Shown piece after piece: positions 37,550 to 49,801 of a DNA stretch of 64,000 nucleotides; the first letter of the stretch is position 1; each line of letters starts with the position of its first letter. The DNA comes from Pholis gunnellus. Its lineage: Eukaryota > Chordata > Actinopteri > Perciformes > Pholidae. A model generated the notes under the pieces. That model did no database searches, was not told the origin of the DNA, and was given only the letters and a program-made list of their open reading frames with translations. A program made the translations under genes and the position numbers. The DNA is taken from positions 16,025,121-16,089,120 of the forward strand of contig OU342808.1 of NCBI GenBank assembly GCA_910591455.2, read 5' to 3'.

Positions 37550-38439
37550 TTTCAATCAGTTTTGCTTTTTGTCAGTTCAGCATTTTGACAGTTTATTGCT
37601 GCTTGACATCTGGATGGCATATAGCCTAGTACATGGTTCTGTATGTGTTATGTATCACAAGCTGGGTTGACTTCACTCAGTGAGGAATCTCATTGTTTAG
37701 CCGGCCATTGTGAAATTATCTGCATTACTTTTTTTTTTATTTTCAATACATGATGATGCATTATATTTTGATTTATTCTGGGATACCATACACAAGATAT
37801 CCCCAATTCTCACTGTAATGGTCCTTCCTCTAGCACCACCCTCAGGCCCGAAAATGTACCATACAAATCTCTGAATTTATTTCACCTCTCAAACAAATTC
37901 GTTATGAGCAAAACAGCCACATATACTGTGTGATGCATCTTCAATGTTCTTAAATCTCAACAGGATAAGTGTTTTTTCTCTTACCAGTAATAGGTTCATT
38001 ATCATTAGTTTATATATTTCACTTATTTATACAAGACACGGTCAAAAACAACTTTTCAAAAGTCCTTCATTATAAAACAGACATGAAACTACTGTCAAAC
38101 AATGAAATGCTAATTAAGCGTATCATACAATATGAACAAGCAGCCATGAACCTATTAGTTACACTTTCAGATTAACTGTTATCACTGCCATTAATGCACT
38201 TTGAAATTAATCATCAGCACAGCTGAATATGGACAGTATTACTGTGTGTATTTTTGTGCTAAATGTATAAATGAGAAGCAGAAAAAAAAGAACAACTGAG
38301 TGTGTTTTGCATGTGGAGAAATCAGTTGCTAATTCTCTATTACATGTGTATAAGCCCTTATTTATGTTACAGTGCGTATCTTTAAGTTACATTAAGCAGA
38401 ATATCGTCGTGTCTTTTGGGTTGGGGTTGCTGTACTAGC
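37550..38439. other. AT-rich spacer
   Basis: No gene, long frame or recognisable repeat. The missing kinase exons expected to the right of the HIPK-like fragment were looked for and not found. Confidence 0.6.
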
Positions 38440-38960
38440 TGGTTGTGCCTGCAGGCAGTCCTCGGTTGCCCAGGAAACACAGATGGTGGATGAAGGGCGT
38501 GCATACAAAAGACCATAAACCTGTGGCAGCAGCTGGAGACCGAGACCACTGATTAATTCAGGTCTGTGCAGTCCCTCTTATTCAAAGACGTCTCTGTTCT
38601 CTTTAATACCTCCCATCCATTTTCTTTGTCCCAGGGCTTCCGTCTCCACTTTATCCTGTTCTCCCTGGACTGGTCTCCCGTCAGTGCGCAGCTGTTGTTG
38701 GCACTCCCACATCTGCTTGTCTCGGCTCGGCAGCCATGTAGACGACGCTCAGCCGCGGCTCGTGTAAGTGCGTATAGCGTATGGGTCCAGGGGGCGACCA
38801 GCCTTCTACTGCGGGGCTAATCACAGCACACACAAGGCATGAATTTGCAAGTTCGGCAGCGCCTTCAGCATGGAAGAAAAAAGAAGAAGATCTTTTCGCG
38901 TCGCCCGATGCTGCGCGTCACGTGCACGGTGGAACCTGGAGATCACTGGTAGGAAAAAAT
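38440..38960 (+). promoter_or_regulatory. candidate promoter and first exon(s) of an unidentified gene
   Basis: G+C and CpG rise sharply relative to both sides (for example TCGCGTCGCCCGATGCTGCGCG near 38.90 kb), and an X-box consensus lies at 38465. A possible donor GTAGGA follows GATCACTG at about 38949. A short ATG frame (MEEKRRRSFRVARCCASR) leads to this donor. I do not recognise the product, and the exon may be untranslated. Confidence 0.3.
38465..38478. promoter_or_regulatory. candidate RFX X-box in promoter-like block
   Basis: GTTGCC, CA, GGAAAC fits the X-box consensus RYYNYY-N(1-3)-RRNRAC at every constrained position. X-boxes near transcription starts are typical of ciliary genes controlled by RFX factors. 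The linked gene is unidentified, so this is a hint only. Confidence 0.35.
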
Positions 38961-39855
38961 ACCACATAGTTCATTTTATGCTATTGTGATTTTAAATTCA
39001 ATGATTCTGTATTGCCCTAGGACTCAAACTAGTTAATTTGGATTAATCTGTTGTCAAACTAGATAAACATGAACTCGTTTAATTCCCTGCAGAGGAGGGC
39101 CTGGTCTGTCTTCCCTCAACCTACATCCGTGCAGGCTTTATGTCCATTCAAATATGCATATTTATAGAAATGCTATTTCTGGTGGATGCCAGATTAGATT
39201 GATGATTTATCTAATATTGGACAAAATATGGCTGTAGGTAGGCAGTGCAGTTTATATGCCTATAGCGTGGTCTTTCATCTCCAGATAGACATTATCCATA
39301 GCATGAGCTGCAGCCACTGTACTGTACAACAGAAATGTCTAAAGTTCTGATTGTATGTATTTCTATAATTTGTAGGTGTATATAAGGCAAAGTGGGCCAT
39401 TAAATCCCCAAAATGAATGCAAAAACACAGTGAATCATAGTGATCCACTGTTCTTATTCAGTATGCCTTTATATTTTAGGTAACCTTGTGGCCGGTGTTA
39501 CTGGATTCATCTACAGAGCTGCTGACATGTCACCAGTCAGGACACTGGGAGGGTCCAAATGAGAACCAACAGCAGGACAGGTTATGTGTTATTTATAAAA
39601 AAAAAAAACACATAGGAGGATAGTTTTTAATGGCACACAATATCAGATGTAGAATGTAGTAGCATTAGTCAGCCAGTCAGATAATTGATACTGTAGCTTA
39701 TATCTGTTGGCAGTAGGTGTACTCATTTGTCTTAATAAAAAGCAGTAAGGAGAAGCAATAAAAAAAAAAGAACAAGTACTCCCATGGGTTTCTTGGGAGG
39801 ACAGTTGGGTTGCGTCCCACTTTTCTGCTGCTTTGTTTTGTGTATTCCTCTCCAG

Positions 39856-39945
39856 TTACACTGATGAAGGAGCAGACCGGGACTCGATCTGGACCTCACG
39901 GGCGGCATGGCTCCATCTCCCTCTGCTGTGCTGCCTCGCAGACTG
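39856..39945 (+). CDS. candidate coding exon, unidentified gene
   Basis: A CTCTCCAG acceptor and GTAAAT donor bound a G+C-rich 90-nt segment. It contains GGCGGCATGG at 39901, a strong translation-start context, giving MAPSPSAVLPRRL before the donor in phase 0. Another upstream ATG (39865) in a different frame is also open. I do not recognise the peptide. It could be the start exon of the gene whose promoter-like block begins near 38.44 kb. Confidence 0.25.
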
Positions 39946-42900
39946 GTAAATGGTCTGACAGTAGATTTACTCCACTGTGACTTTCATTCCTCTCATATTC
40001 ACTTCACAGTCTGCACTGTGACTTGTTATATAGGTCTTGATGAATAGAAACTGCAGATCCACTTTTTATAGACTCTTATCTTGCATTTTGCCCACATACA
40101 GGATGTGTCCCTGTGTGCATGTGTGTGTGTGTGAGATTGTTAAGCCCCTGTGCCTGCCGAGAGTGCAGATAAATGGGGACCAGATAGAACATGGAAGATT
40201 AGTTATGTGTGAAATCGCTGCCATATGTTCAGCTATATACTGCTATCCTTTTCCAGGATTATGGTAAAGAGCGGAGATAAACCAACCTGAAAGTGGAGAC
40301 CATGACCAAATCAGATTTAGCATAATCATCTTTTCAGATTCGTTATTCAACATTATGCAGGATTATCCTGGAAATACATTGGTTGAATGTTTGTTAGTCA
40401 AAGACGAAAATATCTTCAAAAGTATGTCATGTCCAACAGGAATGTGTTCAAGGTGTTAAGAATCAGAACGATCAGAAGATCGCTTTTGTATTTTTGCCTT
40501 TAACAGCTGTCGTGTCATTTTTCAAGCAGTGATCGATGCACGGTGCCATCGCTGATGTCCAGACCCTCAGAAGGAGAGGATCCATGTCCAAGTGTTTCCC
40601 CACTGAGAGACGACTTCTCCTGCTTTTGTGTTTCAGTGCAAAGGGCTTTGAAGAGTTCAAAATGCCACTGCTGCTTTGTAGACAGTGTCAATGTGTTCAG
40701 ATTTAACAGGAAAACAGGTGTTTTGAGTCCAAAATAATTTTCTGCAGCGTTCCTTCCTGTTTCAAATGTGCAAATGTTTCCGACTGTCAGTAATACTAAT
40801 AATGCTTCATCCACGCCCACTATCATGAGTTTTTTGGCTGATCAAAAACACAGACACCGCAGCCATCAAACACCTCTCACCTCTCACGCTTCTTCAGCTG
40901 CGTGTGCAGTGACGTCTTCACTCCATTACCTTGGTTACTCTGTCAAACGCGTTGGCTACTTTTTCCCGTATAAGACACTTTAAATTCTCCAGAATCTGTG
41001 TTTTAACATGTGTTAACTTCTCACCAAAGCTAAAATGTTTCAGTGCCAGATCCAGAACGGGAAAGCTTTGTTATTTTAAGCTTGTAACATAAAAAGAAAT
41101 CTGCTCAAATGAGTGAGAATGACTAGTTTTCTCACATTTTGACAATGTGTAATTCACACAGTATGCTCTTTGTTTGTGTTAAAACTTCTTAACTTGGGTG
41201 TTATACCAACTACTTTTATGGTTCTACAGTGTGTATTTTTACTCTAGCGTGTGGGCAGGTGTGTGTCAGCGTGAGTGCATGTGTTTGTGTGCATGTGCTC
41301 TATTTGTGTGTGTGTGTTGGTGTCTGTATGTGTGCATGTGTCTGTCTGTATGATAAAAACACTTTTGTAACTGGCCTGAAGCTACTAGCTGCTTTTCAAC
41401 GGATTTCTCTTCGCTGCACAGATTTAAAATGCCTGACTCTCTCTTCTTTTAACATGTTGAATGTACCAGACAAAGGATTCAAAAATATTTACAAATGATT
41501 CTTAGCATTTGTTAAGACCTCATTGAAGTACCAGTTAGGTGGGGGTTCTTGTGATCTAGATAATCACAAGAATGATGCTGGAAATTAATGGTGTGTAGTT
41601 TTCTAAATGATGCCTGCTAGCATTAATTAAACTGTCCCGATGCCTACTGCCCCATCATCTGATACTTCAGCAAATTACAGCAAATGCTAATAATTATGTG
41701 CAAATAGCTTTTTACCCAGGTCTGGATTCTACTAACAATATTTGACTAATATCTAACAATACTAATGTCTGCTAACAGTCGGATGATTACTAACCTGTAC
41801 TCTGAATGCTGATGGCTGGCTTTGATCTTTCTAACCCACTGACTAACCCTCTGCTTCATGCCCGCAGTCCGATGCACACACTCCTCTCTCATGACCCTGC
41901 AATCCTTCTTCTAGAAATCACAGACTAAGAGGAATTATTAAAGCAGAAAATCAATGAAAACTGTTAAAGTGAGCGAGTCAAGAAGGGTTTCAGGACTTGG
42001 GAAGGGAAATGTTATTAACCACTAGATGGAAAGAGGAGGAGAATCAGCTGCTGATATCAAACTGGGTTGACCACATGCTTAAGAATCCTCACAAGACCGA
42101 TTATGATCTGATCAAAAAATAATATCACGTCACTGTGTCGCACCTCACAGGCTAAATTCACATCTTCAGAGACCGTCCTCTCTACCTGTGTGGTCAACCC
42201 TTGCAGATGAGTGCCTGGCTTGTTGTCACCACAGGCCAAGCAAATCTCAAACTCCACCACTAACTTATTATGGTATTAATACTAACAGTGGTGTGGCTCT
42301 AAAGACCCACCTGTTGCTCCTACTAACATCTGTGTTCCTTCCGACTAAAACATCCTAATGTCTGTAATCAAATTATTCCGTCTCTTTGTTCTTCTTTAAT
42401 TAAATCAAAGCATGCCTTGTGGCACTAGTGATGCTTATTACATTACAGTACATGGAAGCTTTTATCCAAAACATCTTCTAGTGCCATGAGTTTGTATGCG
42501 TTTTAGCAGTGGGAACTAAGTCTTATAGCTCTAACTGTGTCAATGACATGCTCATCAGAAATCCTTATAAACAAGCTACTAACATCTCCTAAAGTTAAAT
42601 TAACAGGTACTAACCACAAACATATTCTATTAGCTGTCTGCAAACTAACAAACTAACCCACTAATAAACTAATAATCTAACACAAACTAACTAAAACCAC
42701 TAACTTTGTGCTGAGTGGCAGAATTTGTGAAGCACCCTGTTTTGAGGAGTTGCATCACTTATTGAATGTACTAAAAGAATTTAGTTTTTTAAGAATGACG
42801 TATTGATGTGCCTGTCTGTGTATGTGTGTGAAAGAAAGAGCACAACAGTATGTGTGTGTGTGTGTTTATTCTCTCAAACAATGCATTTAACATATCAATG

Positions 42901-43558
42901 CAGATTATATTTATAGAGCAGTTTTAGCCAAATGCATCCACAGTCACTGACTACTCTGGTAGTACTGAGCACCAGGATATACTCCTTAAACCTTTCAAAC
43001 AAGACACTTTGTGAAGCAGCATGGATGTAAATACAAATAACTGCAATGTACACAACTAGTTTTGTACTATATTGCTAATTTATCAGTTGTCCTTTTACAT
43101 GTTTTTGTAATAAACTATTTTCACATTTATATATATAAAACATGGTTTTATTGTATCGTCTCTTTTCTCTGCTATTTACAGGACAAATTGCAACTTACAG
43201 AGTCTAATACAAAGCATCCCATGCAGGCCAGCATTACATTTGTCCACAACAACAATAGGAACATTAGTCTTGTCCAGGAACATGTTTTCTAAACCCAGCT
43301 AGAAAATGTGAAGGTTTTTATTTCTATGGAAATATGAAGTCCCAACTCCAGGAGTGCCATTATCCTAAATAACATCTTTACTCTCTTGATTGCTTAAATT
43401 ACACTGAAGAATGATTGCTGTCACAGAATGTTCATCGCAGGCAGAGTCCTGCAGAATACATTTATAACAAAAAAAGATGTTTTCAGGATGTTTCTTTACT
43501 CAAAAGTTGTAAGAGTTTGGATTTTTTACATTTATTTAATACTTATTCATCTTTATAG
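39946..43558. other. non-coding or intronic stretch
   Basis: No recognisable gene. It includes a GT-rich stretch around 41.26-41.35 kb, many ACTAAC-like words between 41.7 and 42.7 kb, and a possible short relic of a fish SINE/LINE tail near 42.45 kb (AGCTTTTATCCAAAAC). Near 43.18 kb an acceptor-like CTATTTACAG is followed by a 37-codon frame (DKLQLTESNTKHPMQ...) that reaches a stop with no clear donor. Confidence 0.45.
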
Positions 43559-43960
43559 GTGATGCAATTAGATCACCATGTGTCACATCTGAATAATATG
43601 TTAAAATCTCTTCAATATAAATACTGTCCTGATACATGTTGCCACACAACGATGGAAAGATTTCAAGATTTACTGCATAAAGTGTTACAGCAGGGGGCAG
43701 CAACTCATCAGGTCAGAAGATTTGATGTTTTTTGGTGCAGTTATTCCATATATTTGCAACTGATGGACATATTATTTGATTTGAATGTTACACTTTTTAT
43801 ATTTGCTGTTTTGTGGTTGTTTGCGTCTCTGATTCACTTTATCTTTTTTTTATTTTTTAAGAATTACGTCGTTGTCATTGAACATAAAGCTGAGACACTC
43901 TTGGTTGGCAAGGCCAGCGGTGAAATTAATAACATCAGCATGTGTAAAAGTGTCTCTTAA
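43559..43960 (+). CDS. candidate terminal exons of an unidentified gene
   Basis: After acceptor CTTTATAG, 43559-43711 gives 51 codons beginning VMQLDHHVSHLNNMLKSLQ and ending QQGAATHQ, amphipathic and possibly coiled-coil. A GTCAGA donor follows. An acceptor after a T-rich tract precedes 43862-43960 (NYVVVIEHKAETLLVGKASG to a TAA stop). Both pieces are in phase 0, so they join in frame. The 150-nt putative intron is also open, so it could be read through. No family was recognised, and base composition is like the surrounding DNA, which keeps the call weak. Confidence 0.25.
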   Translation: MMQLDHHVSHLNNMLKSLQYKYCPDTCCHTTMERFQDLLHKVLQQGAATHQVRRFDVFWCSYSIYLQLMDILFDLNVTLFIFAVLWLFASLIHFIFFLFFKNYVVVIEHKAETLLVGKASGEINNISMCKSVS

Positions 43961-44577
43961 AATATGCACAGTAAAGTGTCTCCACTTTAAAGCAATGAAT
44001 TAATCATAAACACTTTTTCACCCTGAAAAAGAAGACACAACACCGCAGAACAGACACAGTTTTATAGATTTGTTCTCTGGAATGAAGGGATGTATTGTTT
44101 ACTGTTATATGTGTGTGAGATTTCTCATTATGCGTTGAATGGCACATGTTTTTAATGCAGCTGTCATCAGACTACTTTTCCATTGCATGCTGTGGAAGTC
44201 CTAGTTTGTCCTAGTGAGAGGTGCAAGTCAAAATGTTGCTAATTTACTTTTGCTCAACCCCTTATTGGTTGAGATACAAAGGTCAAAGGTCACCCCTCTC
44301 TATATTTATAGGGTTACTCACTGCAACAGTGTTCAATGACCTGAGATCCACCAATACTGACAGCCATGACCAATGTCACCACTTGCATTTTTATTTATCT
44401 ATTAATAACACATCATTCTGATCATTCTGGCTGGTTTCCAGCTAACTGGCATACAGGTTTATGTGTATGTGACACAGACAGAGAGAAAGACCATGGTATA
44501 TGTTACACACTGAAACATTCACACACACTTTAGTGGACCTTCATTCCATCGTCATCCTCCTCCTTTGCTTGTGTCAG

Positions 44578-44643
44578 ACAGAGGGGGCTCTGCTCTGCCC
44601 CCCATTTGAGCCCGATGTGATCCAGATGACGGGGGTTCCAAAG
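44578..44643 (+). CDS. candidate 22-codon exon, unidentified gene
   Basis: A strong pyrimidine tract with GTGTCAG precedes it and GTAGGAG follows. The 66 nt are phase 0 at both ends and encode TEGALLCPPFEPDVIQMTGV then PK. Composition is coding-like and G+C-rich against an AT-rich background. It would join in frame to the MAPSPSAVLPRRL exon at 39907-39945. I do not recognise the peptide. Confidence 0.3.
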
Positions 44644-44926
44644 GTAGGAGCAGCGGGGCCCGGGGTCTCCATGGGTCAGCTGTAATTCACCACAGAGCTC
44701 AGAGACCAGAGTCTTAACACACACAAAACCCCTCACAGAACAGTGAGGCTCCACTTAAAGTCTTGAATATCACACAAACTCCCGTTCAAAGGCAGGTATG
44801 TTGGGATGAAAAACATTAATCGGCTAAATTATGTTCTCTAGACGATGGTTAGTTTAGCCATTCTTTGAAAACACACTAATGCTCCAGTTTACTTGGACTT
44901 GGATGCCACAGAGGCATGTGTGGACA

Positions 44927-44961
<35 letters not shown>

Positions 44962-46559
44962 GAGAGAAAAAGAAAAAGAAAGAGAAAAAGAAGGTGGAGA
45001 AGAAACAGAAAGCAAGAAATAGTTCAACAATTATTTAATCGATTCAGATTTTGTGGAGATTTTACCGATTGTGTATTTCTGTTTTACTCTCCTAAAAAAA
45101 GAACTAGGAATGTCTGTGCACAGTACATATGTGTGTCTGTGTTTATGTGTGTGAACCAGAGGCAGTTCTCTGTAACCAGAGCCTCCATCACAGGGAGGAT
45201 GTCTGCTGAAATAACAGCTCACTGCCTCCAACGGAATTTGTCTGTAAGCTGTAAAAGATGGCGAGGGAGAAGAAGAAAAAGTGAGCTTGGGAAGTATTTC
45301 TCTCTGTGGCGCTGTAATCAGCAGCACTCGGCCCTGAAAATAGTAAATCTGCTCAAAGACAGTTCAAGGGCTGAATAGAGATTGTTCTCCCTGCAGGTTT
45401 GTGTGCTTTTGTGTGTGTGTGTCTCTGCTTGTAGTTTGAATGAAGACGTGTGTATCTGGAATCTAAGGTTGAGGCTATTTCTATTTTTAGGGTCTTTGTC
45501 TGATTTAAGCCTGCTCCACATTCATTGATGTTGATTGTGCAAGCTTAAACAGTCCACACTGCCCATATACGTTTGCAAATGCCCACAAACCACAGTGTAT
45601 TATAGTGGTAGTCTAAATGTAGTCGGGACAAAGAGCACCAGACAAATCATACACCTCCTTGCAAAATGTGAACTGCAAGCTCCATTACAAACTCTCATTG
45701 TTGCATTTCACAAAACCTGCAAGTTGTAAGTCATCTCAGCAGGTCCTATGAAGAAACTTGCAGCATAATAATGCAAACACTTTCAGTTCATTAGCATTAT
45801 TTAACCGGACTTTGTTAGAGATGTCTTTAAAAAATACAAATTTACAGGCAAGAAATATGTAATCTGTAGTTGTCTTATTTTTGACAGCTGCACATTTATT
45901 CTTGTATCATAAAGTTACCCCTTGTAATCTGCTACGTAGCAGATATAGACAGACCTCAGAGCTCATGGCCGGCGCTCATATTATTTTGGGCCCCAATACA
46001 AGTATTAGAGAGCAGGAATGGAAATGGGGAGCAGCAGAGTTTGGGTCAGGGGCTGCAGGTCTTTAAATGTACAATAGAGGCTTTAACGCAAGGGCAGGGG
46101 GAGTTCACGAAAATGGTTTGCAGACTTTTAAAACATTCAAAGAAGAGGAAAATCCAGCTAATCTCTGCAAACAAGGCAATCTCTGTTTTAACCAGCCTGC
46201 AGGTTCTTCAAATCATCAAAACATCCAAGAACTCAATGTCTGTAGAACCACAGAACATAATGTGGTTCAAGTATTTTGTGAAAATCTGAGAGCACAATTT
46301 GTTGCTCTGCTTTATGCTGCTGCAAAATCAATTGCATTGAGTTTTCTGCTGAGCTGTCCCAAAAACACTTTCTTCTTTGCGGATTATTTCGTCATGTCCT
46401 CCTCTCTCTGCTTCTAAACTTTGAAATCATCTTTCATTAAACTATTTGACACATGATCTGCTTCCATTAAACTTTCTGACACATGATCTACCTGGTCACA
46501 CCATCCTCAACTCTTCCGTGTCTTTCTTCCACACGCTAAGTCCTGTTAATACTGTGAAA
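44644..46559. other. non-coding stretch
   Basis: Contains a GA microsatellite and no recognisable gene, RNA or transposon. Confidence 0.5.
44927..44967. repeat. (GA)n microsatellite grading into A-rich purine tract
   Basis: About twenty GA units with one CG interruption, followed by AAAGA repeats to about 45.0 kb. The Arg/Glu/Lys-rich frame across it is an artefact. Confidence 0.9.
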
Positions 46560-47260
46560 ATGGTGGTATTAAGTCAGAGACCTGGTGCTTCCTAAACGCC
46601 TTTATTTTCCCTGCCTGCAGCCAACATTCAGAGACTAGATAAGCGGACAGTCGGAGAGGGCCAATCTGTCCTGCTGGCTGGTGAATGATGGACAGTAATT
46701 AAAAGTTAGCTAATAACCTCTTCACACCTGACATTTCAACAGGGAGGTCCTGGACACCATTATCTACATATAGATTAAACAGCGTAATTGGCAGGGAGAT
46801 AGGGTTAGGAGGATCGCGAAAGGAAAAAGAGAAAAAAAGGCCAGGCCATCGCCAAACCATTAAGCAGAATATCTGAGTGACACTCTGATTTTGCTCCTCT
46901 TGTTAATGCGACAGGAATTGAGCTGAACTAAAATGCTAAATGAATGAATCCTATCTCGATGTGGTTATTACCGGGGCAAACATCGGCCACGGAAAATAGC
47001 TTTAATTTCATAATAATTGCTAGATGGACGTGACTCGTTAGAGACACAATATGAGAGTGGAAAGAGGGGGGAGAGAAAGTGGGAGAAAGGGAGGACGAGA
47101 GTGACTCTTCGGAGGATGAATGCTGCTCGTTGGGCTGCACCACTTGTGCTCCAACACACTGCAATTTGCACAAACTCATTGATGAGGACTGACGAGATGG
47201 AAATGGAGAGAATTAGTTGCACTGTCATTAGCATTGTGGAAATGTGAAACTACTTCATTT
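46560..47260. other. candidate conserved non-coding element cluster
   Basis: Low-repeat stretch of balanced composition without open frames. It contains blocks such as TTAATGCGACAGGAATTGAG and AATAGCTTTAATTTCATAAT and several ATTA cores, which is the texture of vertebrate developmental enhancers. Conservation is not testable here. Confidence 0.25.
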
Positions 47261-47487
47261 AGAAACTAAAACATTCCTGAATGAGTTCCTACACAGGTTA
47301 ACACTTTTATACTTCCCACAGGTTTGTGTTTAACACTAATAGGATATTATGCATGCACCACATCACAGCATTCAACATTTCTGATGGCTTTACTAATGAA
47401 TGTGATATTTAGGTGAAGAACTACTCACTTTCCCAGGCCTATGGGAGCTGCTGTGAATAGACATTTATTTAATACTTTTCCATGTTA

Positions 47488-47960
47488 AACGAATAGTTTG
47501 ACATTTTGGGAAATACACTTATTCACTTTCTTGCGAAGAGTTAGATGAGAAGATTGATATTAGTTAATTTAGCACAAAGACTGAAAGCAGGGGGCAACAA
47601 CTAGCCTGGCTCCGTCCAATGGTAACACAATCCAATCAGGAGTTCACAAGTGCTCATTAACATATATTAACCTATATAATGTTATATTTTGTCTGTTTAG
47701 TCCACACAAAAACCAGGAGTCTTGTTGTCATTGGAGGTTGCCAGACAACTGGCGGTGACTCCACGAAGTCCCTGCTCCTGACTAAGATAGTCGTCCTGCA
47801 CATTAAACCTTCACATCAAACCGCAATGTGTCGGTTTTACACATTCATTTTTTATTTGACCAAAGAGATATAGCGTGTTAATTAGTGACCTGAATTAGCT
47901 GTTTCCCCATGGTGACAGTTTTATGCTAAGCTAAGCTAACCATCTCTTGGTAGTAGCTAC
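47488..47960 (+). mobile_element. foldback MITE-like interspersed element (best copy)
   Basis: The left arm has GAATAGTTTGACATTTTGGG, TTAGATGAGAAGATTGAT, GACTGAAAGCAGGGGGCAAC and AGCCTGGCTCCGTCC. The right arm has GCTGTTTCCCCATGGTGACAG and TTTATGCTAAGCTAAGCTAACC, the complement of the internal part of the family's left arm (GGTTAGCTTAGCATAAAG...GGAAAC). Elements of this wording are very common in percomorph fish. There is no coding capacity. The middle (about 47.66-47.87 kb) looks unrelated and may be cargo. Confidence 0.55.
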
Positions 47961-48412
47961 ACCTTTAACAAACTCCCGTCTCACACCCAGGTTGGTGTGT
48001 TACATTCCTTTTTTGATAGTAGCCAGTGTTGTTATAAATCTTGCAATTTTTTTTCCGGATACATTAATAACTTGTGTAACACAATCAGAGCCTTTGTGTT
48101 GAAATGTTAAACAAAACTGAATTAGCCGAATATATCTTTCACAGCAGGAGACAGACATTTCTCAAAAGCAGAGGAAGTGAGTCTGTCCACACTACAGTCT
48201 CAAGATGTGCTGTTGCAACTCTCCTCACCTGTGTTAAATCAGCAGAAAGTGATCTAAAAGAGTCTTATTTGCTTATTCCAAAATAAATCGAGTTGACAGT
48301 GAAAACTGAACAATAATGTCAAAAACATGCAGATATTTGCGCCCCTAAAGCTATCACACATGTAACTGTTACCTCAAAACCTGCCAGGTCACTGTTCTGT
48401 GTTTTTCTGACT

Positions 48413-48432
48413 CTTATTATTATTATTATTAT
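48413..48432. repeat. (TTA)n microsatellite
   Basis: Six to seven TTA units. Confidence 0.8.
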
Positions 48433-49755
48433 CCAGTGATGAACACAAACCCTCTCTTCAGCTATAGGAGGGTAAATTAGTGAAGTTGGACAGCTTTGGA
48501 TATTTGGCTTATTATTTTCAATGTCTGAGAAAGGGCAATTAGTCTACTGCTTGACACAATTGCTTTTACCCAATAGTTGTTGCTGCACGAGCCGTTCATT
48601 GAGGGTGATAATTCCTTTCATTGGCAGATAAAATAACAAAAAAGTGGCACTGTTTTTGGTATATGTCCTTTTACATCAATAAATCTGACTGTACAACGAG
48701 CATGCATAGAACAAATTTGGCTCTCTAATTATAAGTATTAACACATTGCTGTGAATAATCACACATGTTTCTCAATCAAAAACAATTCACTCCTTCCAAC
48801 AACCACACACATGATATGTCAAAGTGTTTTGTATATTCCTTCATTTTATTTAATTATTTAAACTCTTAAATGACTATGAAGTTTCAAAATGTACTAGAGA
48901 TTTATTATTATTCCTTGCTTTTTAATTTGAAATCTTTAAAAGTGACAGAGATGTTTTCTTATGGGAGTTAACGAGTTTAATTGATACTTGCTGTGAATAA
49001 TCTGTTGCATGGCGATAAGGCAAAACAGATACAAATATTTTCAAAAATGTACAGACAATACTGACATTTAAAATGTGTCTGATATTTTTGGATTAATAAA
49101 CATCCAGCACAGGGAGGCGGACTATATAACCTGGTTATGGTGGAGTTGAGCTCTCTACCACTAGATGTCCCTCTTGCTTTAGTCTGGAGGCTGCTGTGTT
49201 GTGACTGGAGTGTGTATCTGAGCCATCTGTCCATGACTTGTCTATCCAGACCCCGGGTTCATCCATCATGTCCTATAGCTAGTCTCTCTAAAACCAAACA
49301 AGAAAACATTTCTTTATTCCTGCTTCATCTCTCCTCTCGGCTCTTTCCTTCGTTCCTCTAACATTCTCCACATTCTCTCTCCGTCTGTCTCTTTCCGTCC
49401 CCCTGTCTTCGATAAAAGGATCCCTTTACTGTTTATACAAGGGGATTGGTGTTGTTAACAGGTGTAGGGTAATGGGATCCCTACTGGCAGCCAGGCACGG
49501 AGAGGGTCACACACCCTCCTCTTCCCCACACTCACACTCGCACCAGCGATACTCCTCTGATGGATTGCACCTACCATTCATCTAAATTATGTCACTGGCA
49601 ATGAGCTATCAGTTCAATCTGGTCCAAACGAACCACAGGGTTTGTTTCTGTTGACACTTCCTCAGCATTCACTTCTCCTCCTGATTACTGTCAGGGCCTG
49701 TAGCAGTGACGCAGCTCTGCGAAGCTCGTTGCTGGGCCCCCACTCTGCCGCACAT

Positions 49756-49759
<4 letters not shown>

Positions 49760-49799
<40 letters not shown>
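49760..49799. repeat. (TG)20 microsatellite
   Basis: Twenty uninterrupted TG units followed by GAGAGTGGGG. Confidence 0.95.

Positions 49800-49801
<2 letters not shown>

Noticed and set aside
42440..42500. Fish SINE/LINE tail with GCTTTTATCCAAA-type wording
   Set aside because: Only about 16 nt fit well, too short and diverged to call an element.
43179..43292. Additional exon DKLQLTESNTKHPMQ... of the unidentified gene
   Set aside because: It has an acceptor-like start but reaches a stop, with no convincing donor and no family. Left out of the exon model.
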